Shown here one piece after another: positions 43,663 to 52,523 of a stretch of DNA of 64,000 nt. How positions within the stretch are numbered: the first letter of the stretch is position 1; every line of letters begins with the position of its first letter. Origin of the DNA: Pirellulales bacterium. GTDB lineage: Bacteria; Planctomycetota; Planctomycetia; Pirellulales; S012-138. Made by a program: the position numbers and the translations under genes. The DNA lies in the NCBI GenBank assembly GCA_028066245.1, contig JALCBR010000002.1, positions 1-64,000 on the forward strand, in the 5' to 3' direction. The notes under the pieces were generated by a model. That model searched no databases. It worked only from the letters and a program-made list of their open reading frames with translations, and was not told the origin of the DNA.

Positions 43663-45708
43663 TCAGTTCCGCTCTTTGACCGCGGCGACAATCCGTTCGA
43701 CAGTAATACCGAAGTGTTTGTACGCCTGCTGGAACGGAGCCGAGATACCGAACTCAGACATGCCGATGAAGGTACCGTTCGACCCAAGAAATCGTTCCCA
43801 ACCCAAGCCCGTTGCCGCCTCAACGCCTACGCGATGCGTTACTGAGGGTGGCAACACTTGATTGCGATATGTTTCCGGCTCCGCAGCGAACCACTCCCAA
43901 CACGGCATGCTGACCACGCGGACACCAATTCCCTCCGCCTGCAAAGACTCGTATGCCTCCATGCACAAAGCCACCTCACTGCCACTTCCGATGAGAATTG
44001 CGCGGGGGTTCTCAGCGTCCGCCAGCACGTAGGCGCCCTTAGCTACGTTCTCCGCCGCGGCGTACTTTGTGCGATCGTACGTTGGCACGCTTTGGCGGGT
44101 GAGGATAAGCGCCGAGGGGCCATCTGTACGAGGCATAATCTTTCGATAGGCAGCGGCCACTTCATTCGCGTCTGCCGGGCGGACGACATGTAGGTTGGGG
44201 ATCGCCCGCAAAGCGGCAAGATGTTCAACCGGCTGATGCGTTGGACCGTCTTCGCCCAGGCCGATGGAGTCGTGGGTAAACACGTACAGCGCCGGCTGCT
44301 TCATCAGCGAGGCCAGGCGAATGGACGGCCGCATGTAATCACTGAACACCAAGAACGTTCCACCATACGGACGAAGTTTGCATAGCGCCATGCCGTTTTG
44401 CGCAGCGCCCATGGCATGTTCACGAATGCCAAAGTGCAAGTTACGGCCAAGATAGTTGCCGGCATCAAAGTCTGTCTCGCCGTCAATCAGTGTGTTATTA
44501 CTGCCGGCCAAGTCCGCTGATCCGCCGATCAACCACGGCACGGTGTCTGACACAGTGTTGAGGACTTTGCCGGAAGATGCGCGCGTGGCGGGACCTTTCA
44601 CGGTGGTTTCGAACGCCGGCAGTTGCCCGTCCCAGCCGGACGGGAGCTCGCCTGTTTGCATGGTTTCCCAAGCAGTAGCCAGTTGTGGATGCTGACTGCG
44701 ATATGCTGCAAAACCCTCCTGCCAAGCTGCATACAATTCCGCTCCGCGAGCTCCAATTCCCGTCCGGAAATCGGCCAGCACGTCTTCCGGTACGTGGAAT
44801 TGCGCGTCCGGGTCCCAACCGTAGTTCTGCTTTGCGCCGTGGATTTCGTCTTCACCCAGCGGGGAGCCGTGCGCGGCGGCCGTATCTTGTTTGTTGGGCG
44901 CGCCAAATCCAATGTGGCTTCGCAGCACGATCAAAGTGGGAGCATCCTGGCAGGCGTGAAATTTGCTGATTGCATCGCGAATCGCCTGCAGATCGTTGGC
45001 GTCATCGATATCGGCCACATGCCAGCCCAGTCCACGGAAGCGCTTCTCCACATCCTCGCTGAACGCCAATGACGTGGATCCTTCGATGGTGATCTTGTTG
45101 TCGTCGTAGATCCAACACAGATTGGAAAGCTTGAGGTGCCCGGCCAGAGAAGCCGCTTCGCAGGCAACGCCTTCCATGATGTCGCCATCGCTGCACAGCG
45201 CGTAGACGTTGAAGTCGAACAACTCGCGGAAATCGCCCTGGCCAAAGTGGGCCGCTTGCCAGCGCGATGCCATGGCCATACCAACGCTGTTTCCCAATCC
45301 TTGGCCCAGCGGTCCGGTTGTTGTCTCCACACCTGTGGTATCGTGATATTCTGGATGCCCAGGCGTGCGGCTTCCCAGTTGCCGGAAGTTCTTGATCTGG
45401 TCTAACGTCACGGCATCTTCGCTCGTCACGTTTCCTTGTCCATCGCACTGCTTGACGCCAGCTAGATGCAGCGTGGCGTACAGCAACATCGATGCGTGCC
45501 CGCAGGAGAGGATGAAGCGGTCGCGTCCCGGCCACAACGGTTGGGCTGGATCGTATCGCAAAATCTCATTCCACAGAACGTACGCCGCGGGCGCCAGGGC
45601 CATCGGCGTGCCCGGGTGCCCCGAGTTCGCCTGTTGCACGGCATCCATGGAAAGCGTGCGGATGGTGTTGATGGCCAGTTGTTGGAGATCGGTGGTGGCT
45701 GTGGACAT
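43663..45708 (-). CDS. tkt: Transketolase
   Basis: A 681-residue thiamin-diphosphate enzyme of the pentose phosphate and Calvin-type sugar rearrangements. Substrate and cofactor residues are visible: NSGHPGTPMALAPAAYVLWN at the start, ILSCGHASMLLYATLHLAG and GPLGQGLGNSVGMAMASRWQ. The ThDP motif is in ALCSDGDIMEGVACEAASLA continuing to NLCWIYDDNKITIEG. DSIGLGEDGPTHQPVEHLAA and PSALILTRQSVPTYDRTKYA follow in the Pyr and C-terminal domains. The length matches bacterial transketolase. It is monocistronic; dinB lies downstream and the 45709-45994 interval upstream. Confidence 0.96.
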   Translation of the reverse strand: MSTATTDLQQLAINTIRTLSMDAVQQANSGHPGTPMALAPAAYVLWNEILRYDPAQPLWPGRDRFILSCGHASMLLYATLHLAGVKQCDGQGNVTSEDAVTLDQIKNFRQLGSRTPGHPEYHDTTGVETTTGPLGQGLGNSVGMAMASRWQAAHFGQGDFRELFDFNVYALCSDGDIMEGVACEAASLAGHLKLSNLCWIYDDNKITIEGSTSLAFSEDVEKRFRGLGWHVADIDDANDLQAIRDAISKFHACQDAPTLIVLRSHIGFGAPNKQDTAAAHGSPLGEDEIHGAKQNYGWDPDAQFHVPEDVLADFRTGIGARGAELYAAWQEGFAAYRSQHPQLATAWETMQTGELPSGWDGQLPAFETTVKGPATRASSGKVLNTVSDTVPWLIGGSADLAGSNNTLIDGETDFDAGNYLGRNLHFGIREHAMGAAQNGMALCKLRPYGGTFLVFSDYMRPSIRLASLMKQPALYVFTHDSIGLGEDGPTHQPVEHLAALRAIPNLHVVRPADANEVAAAYRKIMPRTDGPSALILTRQSVPTYDRTKYAAAENVAKGAYVLADAENPRAILIGSGSEVALCMEAYESLQAEGIGVRVVSMPCWEWFAAEPETYRNQVLPPSVTHRVGVEAATGLGWERFLGSNGTFIGMSEFGISAPFQQAYKHFGITVERIVAAVKERN

Positions 45709-45994
45709 TGCGCGAAGGAGCTAGAGACCGAGATCAGGCGGGCAAGAATCCGGATGCAGCAAACGCGGAGACCTACACGGAGGGGACGAGCTATGAATAT
45801 AGAGATTTGCGCCACGCTCCAACATTGCCTGAAGGCAAATTCATGGGCGCATTCAAAGGAGCGACGCACAAAGAGCGCATAATGCGAGAGAACGTGTGTA
45901 CATCGTTGGATGGCAGCGGATGTCCATTCGCCAACGACAAACCCTTAGGGCCTCCGACCGCTAGTTGGTCTTGAAGGCATCGCATGACGCGCGC
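45709..45994. other. Gap between transketolase and cysC
   Basis: About 285 bp. A plus-strand frame (45708-45974) and a minus-strand frame (45791-45985) are both open here but neither shows a domain or a good start. Presumed to hold the transketolase promoter. Confidence 0.4.
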
Positions 45995-46651
45995 TCACGA
46001 CGGCAATTTGCCCACACTACGCAAATACGCGATCACTTCGTCAGCTAGTTCTTCGGGCGTTTTCCGGCTGGAATCCAGCGTTAATTCGGCCTTTTCCGGC
46101 GCTTCGTACGGGTCATCAATGCCAGTGAAACCCTTGATCTCACCAGCCCGGGCTTTCTTGTATAGACCTTTGGGGTCGCGGGCTTCGCACACTTCCAAAG
46201 GAGCATCGACGAAGACTTCAAAGAAATCACCATCTTGCATCGATTCTCGCACGCGGTCACGGTCCAGCCGATAAGGGCTGATGAACGCGGTCAGAGCGAC
46301 AATGCCGGACTCGGCAAACAGCCGCGCGACGGCGCCGATTCGACGGATGTTCTCCTCGCGGTCTTGGGCGGAAAAACCCAGTCCAAAGCGGCCGGCAAAT
46401 TCCTCGCCATGACGTTCCTTGAGCATCCCCGGGGGGGAGTTCAGCCCCTGGCGGACGTTGTCGCCATCTAGCACAAAACTGCGAATGCCCATCGCGTGCA
46501 ATTTGTGATCCAGGACGTTGGCCACCGTACTTTTGCCACAGGCGGACAGTCCGGTGAACCAGACAACCGCGCCGGAATGTCCGTTGAGGGTCTCACGCTC
46601 TTCACGCGCGACTGTGTGCTCATGCCAGGTGAGATGAACGTCGTCCGCCAT
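45995..46651 (-). CDS. cysC: Adenylylsulfate (APS) kinase
   Basis: A 218-residue enzyme that phosphorylates APS to PAPS for sulfate assimilation or sulfotransfer. Walker A is [40 protein letters not shown] is the APS-binding block. [20 protein letters not shown] and [16 protein letters not shown] hold the Asp/Arg catalytic region. The lid has [20 protein letters not shown], and [20 protein letters not shown] is the conserved C-terminal block. It is longer than typical CysC by an N-terminal ladder of about 25 residues. There is no CysN/CysD partner adjacent. Planctomycetes carry many sulfatases, so sulfur metabolism is expected. Confidence 0.94.
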   Translation of the reverse strand: MADDVHLTWHEHTVAREERETLNGHSGAVVWFTGLSACGKSTVANVLDHKLHAMGIRSFVLDGDNVRQGLNSPPGMLKERHGEEFAGRFGLGFSAQDREENIRRIGAVARLFAESGIVALTAFISPYRLDRDRVRESMQDGDFFEVFVDAPLEVCEARDPKGLYKKARAGEIKGFTGIDDPYEAPEKAELTLDSSRKTPEELADEVIAYLRSVGKLPS

Positions 46652-46816
46652 TGTCAGGGAGCCTTGGGTTGAGTGAACTATCTATGTTGATCGATGATAG
46701 GAAACCAGTCGCACATCAAGCGATCCTTGACTGTCTCCAAACAGAAGCACCCAACTCCGCGTGAGAGCCGGGCGCGTCACTGAACAATATGGCTGCGGGC
46801 GGGATCGAGGCGGGGG

Positions 46817-47182
46817 CTAACGCTCGAGTTTTTCCGCACACTTGATGCAATACGGAGCATAAGGAATTGCGTTGAGCCGTGTCTTGGGGATTACCCCCTC
46901 GCACTCATCGCATTTCCCGTAGGTGCCATCTTCAATCTTTTCAAGGGCGTTTTCGATCGCTCCCAGCGTATCGCCTTCGGTATCGATCAAGCTAAGCGTG
47001 AATTCCTGCTCGTAGTTGTCGCTGCCGATGTCGGCCATATGAATGGGCATGCCGGATGAACCACCGTCCATGGAGTTTTTTCCGGAGAGCGCCGCGTCAG
47101 CCATTTGGCTGAGATCGCCACGGAGCCGAGCCCGCAGCAAGATGAGCTTCTCTTTGTACGCCTTCATGTCGGTTTTCTTCAT
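46817..47182 (-). CDS. DksA/TraR-type C4 zinc-finger regulator
   Basis: Start at 47182 (MKKTDMKAYKEKLILLRARL); the frame could begin five codons earlier. A coiled coil (about 5-60) is followed by TLGAIENALEKIEDGTYGKC and the C4 finger CDECEGVIPKTRLNAIPYAP, then YCIKCAEKLER. It has four cysteines, as in DksA (C-x-x-C-x17-C-x-x-C). The coiled-coil tip lacks the exact D-x-x-D-x-A of E. coli DksA, so ppGpp-dependent RNA polymerase control cannot be assumed. It lies divergent from rpmB, with rpmB's promoter near 47318. Confidence 0.9.
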   Translation of the reverse strand: MKKTDMKAYKEKLILLRARLRGDLSQMADAALSGKNSMDGGSSGMPIHMADIGSDNYEQEFTLSLIDTEGDTLGAIENALEKIEDGTYGKCDECEGVIPKTRLNAIPYAPYCIKCAEKLER

Positions 47183-47317
47183 CGAGAAAACTCCCAATCA
47201 TGTTTCATATCGCCGGCCCTTCACCATTTCCGCTACAACCTCGTCAGTGTAGACGGGAGCTAGCAGGTTGTCAAAAGGCTCAGTGCGGTCCAGCACCAAA
47301 GCAAGCAGCCGTGGCGG

Positions 47318-47346
47318 TTGTGGAAAAGCAGCGGATTTCCTATATT
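47318..47346 (+). promoter_or_regulatory. Sigma-70-like promoter of rpmB
   Basis: TTGTGG (47318-47323) and TATATT (47341-47346) are separated by 17 bp, 45 bp upstream of the rpmB start. This matches the -35/-10 layout of housekeeping promoters, with a good -10. Confidence 0.55.
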
Positions 47347-47391
47347 GTTTGATTCTGGTAATTCTGTCCCAGCGGTTAGGGAACCGGTGCG

Positions 47392-47715
47392 ATGTCGTTT
47401 TCGTGCGAAATTTGTGGAAAAAGCCCCGAGATGGGCAACAATGTGACCACGCGCGGTAAGGCGAAATACCTCGGCGGCGTCGGCACCAAGATCACCGGCA
47501 TTAGCCGGCGAACTTTCAAGCCGAACCTGCAGCGGGTGCGTATCACGACCGCCAACGGCACCAACAAACGCGTACGGATCTGCACACAATGTCTCCGGAG
47601 CGGCGCGGTGACCCGGGCTATCCGCAACAGACCGTTCCGATTGCCGACAGACACGGATAATCGCGCCGCTAAGGTAAAAGCCGCGGCCAAATCCAGGGCT
47701 CGCAAGAAGAAGTAA
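47392..47715 (+). CDS. rpmB: Large ribosomal subunit protein bL28
   Basis: A 107-residue basic protein. MSFSCEICGKSPEMGNNVTT begins with the zinc-type Cys pair (C-E-I-C), completed by ICTQCLRSGAV further on. The bL28 block SRRTFKPNLQRVRITT matches the rRNA-binding core. The C-terminus KVKAAAKSRARKKK is a longer, Lys/Ala-rich tail than in E. coli. A promoter is visible 45 bp upstream. It is monocistronic. Confidence 0.96.
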   Translation: MSFSCEICGKSPEMGNNVTTRGKAKYLGGVGTKITGISRRTFKPNLQRVRITTANGTNKRVRICTQCLRSGAVTRAIRNRPFRLPTDTDNRAAKVKAAAKSRARKKK

Positions 47716-47761
47716 CCGGTGCCGCTGTACACGTGACGGCAGCAGATCTTTGGATTGCCCC

Positions 47762-49258
47762 TCAGATCCGGTCACCCCGGCTTCTTTGCAGGACGCTTGC
47801 CCTGCGCTTGGCGGAAATCTTGTCATTTCTACGCCATCGCCAGCAGAAAAACGCGGCGATAATCAGCACGGACGCTACGGATGCGGCGATGATTGTTTCC
47901 CGCTCTCCCCATAGGAAGGCTCCCTGACCCAACTCGTCCGGGATTTTCTCCAGCACCCCGCCCACAATCAGCGGCGCTCTTTGTGACCCGGCATCTTGCT
48001 GTGCGTACATCGTAGATCGGTAGCGCCAGTTCTTGAGGTACACGCCAGTCAATCTCACTGGTACGGAGAGCAGTTCGCCTTCGATGAGTTCAGGTGGTAG
48101 AGACGTTGTGCAAACGGTGACTGGGTAACGACCAACAGCATCGTCAAATCCAGGGAGCCGGAAAGGACCGTCGACAAAGACCTCAATCTCGTAGTACTCT
48201 CGCACGCCGAGTGCCTCAATGAGTTCTTCATCCTGCACGTGGATCTTCAGTGCTCTTCTAGCGATACCCTGCAAACTGACAATCTCTCCACACCAATCTA
48301 CGGGCCTGGCCATAAATTCCACAACCAGGTGACGGGACGCTTCGTGCAAGGAAAGGTCTCCAAGTTCCCGTGTGGAGAGTGTTTCACGCGCCGCTTGTTC
48401 AAGGTCTTGCCGACCCACGCCACGCAAGACTGCCAACAAACCATGGAAAGCGCCCGCGTCTGACGGTGTGATGGCGCCGTCAGGGACGACCTCCTCAAAG
48501 GTAGCGACATCGAAACCTGACCTACCCAGCAAAGTGTCCGGAAACCATGTCAGCCGCCGTGTTGCGAGCACCGGCCTTGCCGGCGCGTCGGCAACGCTGG
48601 CGCGCTTGAGAAATACCGCTTTGAACGCAACAGACTCATCCAACAACGGCGATCGCCCTTGTTCATCGAGATTATCCGCAGGCTTGACCCAGTTGGCCGG
48701 AGCGATTGGGGAAAACACATCGCACGTAAAGTGTGACTCACCCATGGCGACTTCCACAGCGCAGCGGAAGATGACCGAAAAGCCAAGGCGTTCCCGCAGT
48801 TCCGGCGCTACCGCGATTGCTCGACATGCTTTGACACGCCCGGCAAGTTGAATGAGCTCGCCGCGATGCTCATCTGGCGAAGTCATGAAATTGGGTAAGC
48901 TCGTTTCTGGCATCGCGTAAAGGTCGATCAGCGACGGCGGTAAATTCACCAACGCGGCCAACGTTCGCTCCAACGTTTCTTGCTCATCCACCGAGAACGG
49001 CCGGTCGTCGAACATGTGGGAGAGCTGGCTAGCATCCACTCCACGAGCGGCGAGCACATCGCGAAACGAAGCATCAGGTTGTTCTTCGTCTTTCGGCGTG
49101 GACCGTTCCCTTTGAGTTGCGGCGGCAACCTCCGGTGGCAAAGATTGCTGGACGTGAGCTCCGGAAACGCCAGGAATGAAACCGGTCGTGAAGAACCACG
49201 TGATGAGAGCAGTTCTAAGCGTCACGCGACTGGCCTCGACGGCTCTCAAGCCGAGCAA
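47762..49258 (-). CDS. Membrane protein with repeated OB-like segments (partner A)
   Basis: A 498-residue protein. A signal/TM (LITWFFTTGFIPGVSGAHVQ) is followed by two repeated OB-like units with similar wording: TSPDEHRGELIQLAGRVKAC (about residues 127-146) and ARPVDWCGEIVSLQGIARRA (about 315-334). Each is a short helix followed by G-E/Q-x-V-x-L/V-x-G-x, the style of bacterial tOB or SbsA-like folds. A C-terminal TM (TIIAASVASVLIIAAFFCWR) ends in a basic tail. It overlaps the upstream gene by 44 bp, so the two are translationally coupled. No known family is certain; planctomycete-specific is likely. Confidence 0.68.
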   Translation of the reverse strand: MLGLRAVEASRVTLRTALITWFFTTGFIPGVSGAHVQQSLPPEVAAATQRERSTPKDEEQPDASFRDVLAARGVDASQLSHMFDDRPFSVDEQETLERTLAALVNLPPSLIDLYAMPETSLPNFMTSPDEHRGELIQLAGRVKACRAIAVAPELRERLGFSVIFRCAVEVAMGESHFTCDVFSPIAPANWVKPADNLDEQGRSPLLDESVAFKAVFLKRASVADAPARPVLATRRLTWFPDTLLGRSGFDVATFEEVVPDGAITPSDAGAFHGLLAVLRGVGRQDLEQAARETLSTRELGDLSLHEASRHLVVEFMARPVDWCGEIVSLQGIARRALKIHVQDEELIEALGVREYYEIEVFVDGPFRLPGFDDAVGRYPVTVCTTSLPPELIEGELLSVPVRLTGVYLKNWRYRSTMYAQQDAGSQRAPLIVGGVLEKIPDELGQGAFLWGERETIIAASVASVLIIAAFFCWRWRRNDKISAKRRASVLQRSRGDRI

Positions 49259-50153
49259 GAATGGCTTCCGCCGATTGCTCTGCGGAGCGATTCCGGCGGG
49301 TCAGCCTGCGGAAAAAGAACATAAAGATTGTGGTCGCCAGAAACGCCACAACACAGCTCATGACGATCAATTCGATAATGGAGCTTTCCGCTGCGCCCTG
49401 CTGAGTCGGCCCAGTTAATTCCAATTCCTTTGCCAACAACAGCGGAGCCAAGGCCGGCTCTTTAGCCGCCCCGTAAACCAATCGTTTAAAGAAAACCCCC
49501 GTCACCCGAGCTGGCTGCCGCATTCGTCCTGCTTCGGGAAACCCCTTGGGCAGCTCAAGTCCATAGATCAAGATCGGTTCGGATCTATGGTCATCCGGCT
49601 GCAGGAAGAACTCGTGCCACCGCTCGATTCCCGCGCCGAATTGTTCTACCTGCGAGGCGAGCTCGGGAGCAGAGTCCATCGGGACGGCCCGCCGTCGCCG
49701 CGTCGAGACCTGTCTGAGCGTCCCGGAGACAGTGACAAGTTGCCCGCGATAGTGCTCAGGCTGCTGCAACAGTTGGGCGTATGTAACCCGCCCGGTGGAC
49801 GCCGTGTTAATTTCCTGGCTGGGTGTTGATTTGAGCCAATCGAGCGTGGTGAAGAAGGCCTGACGGTCCCCCGCCCGGAACATCGTGTTGTCGGTGACAT
49901 CTGCGTACAGATCTGCTGGCAGCGGGCGCGAGAGATTTTGAGCTGGAGACCCATCGGTGCCGTCGTCGATAGCTTGAGGTGCTCCGACTTGTCCCGGCGG
50001 AAACATCCAGGCCCAAACCGCCGGGTCCCGTGCTCGGTACATAAGGAACAACACCAAGAGTAACGCCGCGCTCAAACGCAGGATCTTTCCGTGACTCGCC
50101 GGCGGTGGCGAGCGGAAGACGCGCTGACGAGATTCCTGACGCTTCTTGGGCAC
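49215..50153 (-). CDS. Membrane protein with OB-like segment (partner B)
   Basis: A 312-residue protein with an N-terminal TM (ILRLSAALLLVLFLMYRARD) and a C-terminal TM (SSIIELIVMSCVVAFLATTI) followed by FMFFFRRLTRRNRSAEQS. The middle carries one OB-like unit, QLLQQPEHYRGQLVTVSGTL, with the same H-x-R-G-x-L-x-x-x-x-G pattern as its downstream partner. PILIYGLELPKGFPEAGRMR follows. It starts the two-gene unit and overlaps partner A by 44 bp. The shared layout suggests the two arose by duplication and may form a heteromeric envelope complex; the function is not known. Confidence 0.68.
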   Translation of the reverse strand: MPKKRQESRQRVFRSPPPASHGKILRLSAALLLVLFLMYRARDPAVWAWMFPPGQVGAPQAIDDGTDGSPAQNLSRPLPADLYADVTDNTMFRAGDRQAFFTTLDWLKSTPSQEINTASTGRVTYAQLLQQPEHYRGQLVTVSGTLRQVSTRRRRAVPMDSAPELASQVEQFGAGIERWHEFFLQPDDHRSEPILIYGLELPKGFPEAGRMRQPARVTGVFFKRLVYGAAKEPALAPLLLAKELELTGPTQQGAAESSIIELIVMSCVVAFLATTIFMFFFRRLTRRNRSAEQSAEAILARLESRRGQSRDA

Positions 50154-50339
50154 GTGTGAATCCGGAGGAATCGGCGAGAGTGTCGGTGGCGAGTTTTACC
50201 TCACAGAAATTCATTGTATTTGCTGGGTGAAACTTCGGCCAGCAACCAGACGTCACAGAAGCATCGCCAGCATTGTCGTGCAGCCTGAGCAAGCTGGAGA
50301 GGATCTGGCGCTGGTGTCCCAGGGTTCCAAGAATCCAAG

Positions 50340-50386
50340 GCTAGCGTCCCGATACTATCAGGAACCGATCCCATCCCGACGCTAGC
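50340..50386. other. Stem-loop just before the 97-residue ORF
   Basis: GCTAGCGTC (50340-50348) and GACGCTAGC (50378-50386) are perfect inverted arms with a 29-bp spacer, ending 13 bp before the start codon at 50400. It may be a structured leader or an intergenic repeat. Confidence 0.5.
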
Positions 50387-50399
50387 ATTGATCTCCACC

Positions 50400-50681
50400 A
50401 TGACTCAGCAGTACGACGCCGGCGCGCTCCTCCAAATCGTGATCACCGGATTTCGGCGGCATGGCGCCAAGCAAGAAGAATGCGAGGAGATGCGGGAAAC
50501 GATCCTCATCCGAGATGGCGCTTACTACGGACGTTCATTTCGTACGGCACGACTGATGGCAACGATGATCGCTGAGACAGGTTGCGTACAATTTCACACA
50601 TCGTCCGGCGAGTTGCTTGAATCGGTTCCAGCACCGGAAAACGCCTCCCGAGAGTCAAATTCACAACGGCAGGCAGCCTGA
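50400..50681 (+). CDS. Small conserved-looking hypothetical protein
   Basis: A 93-residue protein from ATG 50400 (MTQQYDAGALLQIVITGFRR); an ATG four codons upstream is also open. It is mostly alpha/beta with ETILIRDGAYYGRSFRTARL in the middle and a polar tail. No domain is recognised. It stands alone between two minus-strand genes, with a stem-loop just upstream. Codon use and amino-acid balance look like a real gene. Confidence 0.65.
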   Translation: MTQQYDAGALLQIVITGFRRHGAKQEECEEMRETILIRDGAYYGRSFRTARLMATMIAETGCVQFHTSSGELLESVPAPENASRESNSQRQAA

Positions 50682-50696
50682 GAACATTCTGCCAGC

Positions 50697-51455
50697 TTAC
50701 TCGGGTCTTGAGCAGAGTGTAATGAACTGCGTGGCGTGATCGAGCCGCGGCACGATATCAAGTGAATCCATCTGCGCCGCGATTTCGATATCTTGATCGT
50801 AGCCAAGCTGGCGGAGCCGCTGTCCTCCGCGGCTTTCCCGCAAGATGCTCAAGATCGAAGTCACCTTGCCGTACCAAGCTCTGGCGATTCGCGCTTCGTC
50901 GTTAAGCTGCACAGAGTTTTGTAGTCTCGCGGTTCGCTGACTGGTCTTTTCAGACTTGCGGAGTAAGTGCGCAGTGATTGCGCCTGCTGCTGCGACATCT
51001 TCGCCGCTTATCTTTCCCTCTGTCCCGGCACAGAGCAGCGCAACCTTTTTCGAGTTGGCCAAGTCGTCAGCGACTGCGGTGACATTGTTGAATGCGCCGA
51101 TCACGATGTCAGCAGCGTGCTTCGCCCGGTCGATGGCGATGGTTCCATTGGTTGTTGTAAAGATGATTGTCTTACCGTGTATGCTCTCGGGCGTGTAGTC
51201 AGCGGGAGAATTTCCCAGGTCAAAGCCATCAATGCGAACGCCTTTTCGCTCGCCACCGAGGAGGACATCTTGGCCCTTTCTTTCGAGCGCTTCGTGACGG
51301 GCAGCATCGATGGTACGGCAAGGCACGATCCCAACAGCGCCAGAATCCAATGCATGGCAGATTGTGGTCGACGCTCGGAGCACGTCGATCACCACAACAC
51401 TCCAGCCGACAAGATCCTGGGGCTGGACCAGTTCCGGAAGCAAATGGACGTGCAA
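50697..51455 (-). CDS. comB: 2-phosphosulfolactate phosphatase-like (ComB)
   Basis: The start is inferred as TTG 51455 (L-H-V-H-L-L-P-E), since the open frame to 51578 overlaps the upstream gene and its extra 41 residues look unlike a protein start. Blocks of ComB follow: WSVVVIDVLRASTTICHALD, DVLLGGERKGVRIDGFDLGN, SPADYTPESIHGKTIIFTTT with NGT next, and ADIVIGAFNNVTAVADDL. These are the Mg-binding and phosphate-contact segments of the family, first described in coenzyme M synthesis but widespread in bacteria with unclear role. About 253 residues, normal for ComB. Read after the zinc-ribbon gene on the same strand. Confidence 0.85.
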   Translation of the reverse strand: MHVHLLPELVQPQDLVGWSVVVIDVLRASTTICHALDSGAVGIVPCRTIDAARHEALERKGQDVLLGGERKGVRIDGFDLGNSPADYTPESIHGKTIIFTTTNGTIAIDRAKHAADIVIGAFNNVTAVADDLANSKKVALLCAGTEGKISGEDVAAAGAITAHLLRKSEKTSQRTARLQNSVQLNDEARIARAWYGKVTSILSILRESRGGQRLRQLGYDQDIEIAAQMDSLDIVPRLDHATQFITLCSRPE

Positions 51456-51493
51456 GCAACGCAAAGGAACGGCCTTATTTGAAGAAGCCAGTG

Positions 51494-52465
51494 TCAGCGG
51501 CTGAGGAACAGCGCAGCCAACGAGAGCACCAACAAGACAACCGCAATGCCTGCGCCCACGGCGGCGAGAACCTTCCAAACGGAAGTGGGGGCAGAGCCGG
51601 TGACTTTGCCCGTTTGCCCGTTGACCAGCAGCCGGAAGACGCGGTTCTTATAGCGATAGGCCATGATCCAGATTGGCAGGAGAACTGGCTCGCTTGTCAT
51701 CCCTTCGATGCGGACGTTGACGTTCACATTGCGGCTACGACCTGGGACGTAGAGCGCATCACAATGATTCCGTTCGCGAGCTTCAATGCCAGCGCGGGCG
51801 AGCGGACGGGCATACTTGCGCTGCAAGCCAAATTCCTCCACCGTAGCGAACTGTAAGTCAACTTCTTCTGGAGGCTTGCCTGCGGACAAGTCAAACGGGC
51901 AGATCTCTGCGGTTTCCGCGGGAGTCAACGCGCCACTGGCGCCCACCAGCAAGCCCGAATGTCGTCCGGTGTGTTCTCCAGCCATGGGGCACCAATCGCC
52001 ACGCGCGAAAGCGGGTGTGCGGTTTGTATCGGCCGTCCAATAAGTGTGCGTTTCAGCTTCAAAAACCCAATAAGGAACGTAGACAGAACGAGTGGTGACC
52101 AACATCGCCTTTTCGGAAAGATCACCTGGTCGCCACATTCCTTTTCCCAGCCAGCTACGCATGGCATTGATGGCGTCATGCTGCGTAACGGTCATCGGCA
52201 CAACCGAGTTGGCGACCAAGGTTTTGGCGTCCGGCTGCTCTTCAAGATGAACTGACCCGCAGAAAGGGCATGCCAGCGCCTGGTCCTCGGCGCTATAACT
52301 CATCGATGCGCCGCATCCGTTGCACTGAAACTTGTGCGTTGTGGTTTGTGTTTGGAGGGCGTGGGCTTCCGTGCGGTCTGGCGCTTCTGTCCCGCAGTTA
52401 GCGCAGAACAGGTCTTCTTCGTCCAGCATGCCGCGACAAATTTCGCAACGCGTGATCGTGGCCAT
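51494..52465 (-). CDS. Zinc-ribbon membrane protein, unknown function
   Basis: Start at 52465 (MATITRCEICRGMLDEEDLF), after which a Cys-rich N-terminus (CEICRG, FCANCGTEA) and a second ribbon (KFQCNGCGASMSYSAEDQAL, ACPFCGSVHLEEQ) hold two C4 zinc sites. A beta-rich domain follows with VYVPYWVFEAETHTYWTADT and a late LLPIWIMAYRYKNRVFRLLV. One C-terminal TM (LAAVGAGIAVVLLVLSLAAL) ends LFLSR. Homologues are often mislabelled as PriA-like because of the ribbons; there is no helicase domain. It lies between hslU and comB on the same strand. Confidence 0.8.
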   Translation of the reverse strand: MATITRCEICRGMLDEEDLFCANCGTEAPDRTEAHALQTQTTTHKFQCNGCGASMSYSAEDQALACPFCGSVHLEEQPDAKTLVANSVVPMTVTQHDAINAMRSWLGKGMWRPGDLSEKAMLVTTRSVYVPYWVFEAETHTYWTADTNRTPAFARGDWCPMAGEHTGRHSGLLVGASGALTPAETAEICPFDLSAGKPPEEVDLQFATVEEFGLQRKYARPLARAGIEARERNHCDALYVPGRSRNVNVNVRIEGMTSEPVLLPIWIMAYRYKNRVFRLLVNGQTGKVTGSAPTSVWKVLAAVGAGIAVVLLVLSLAALFLSR

Positions 52466-52523
52466 GGCGCGGTTCAAAGATGATTGTTCAAGGACGGGAA
52501 GTGCCACCCGCTCCATGATCTTT

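Noticed and set aside
45708-45974. 88-residue plus-strand frame after transketolase
   Set aside because: Some protein-like words (YRDLRHAPTLPEGKF) but no family, and it begins inside the transketolase start region.
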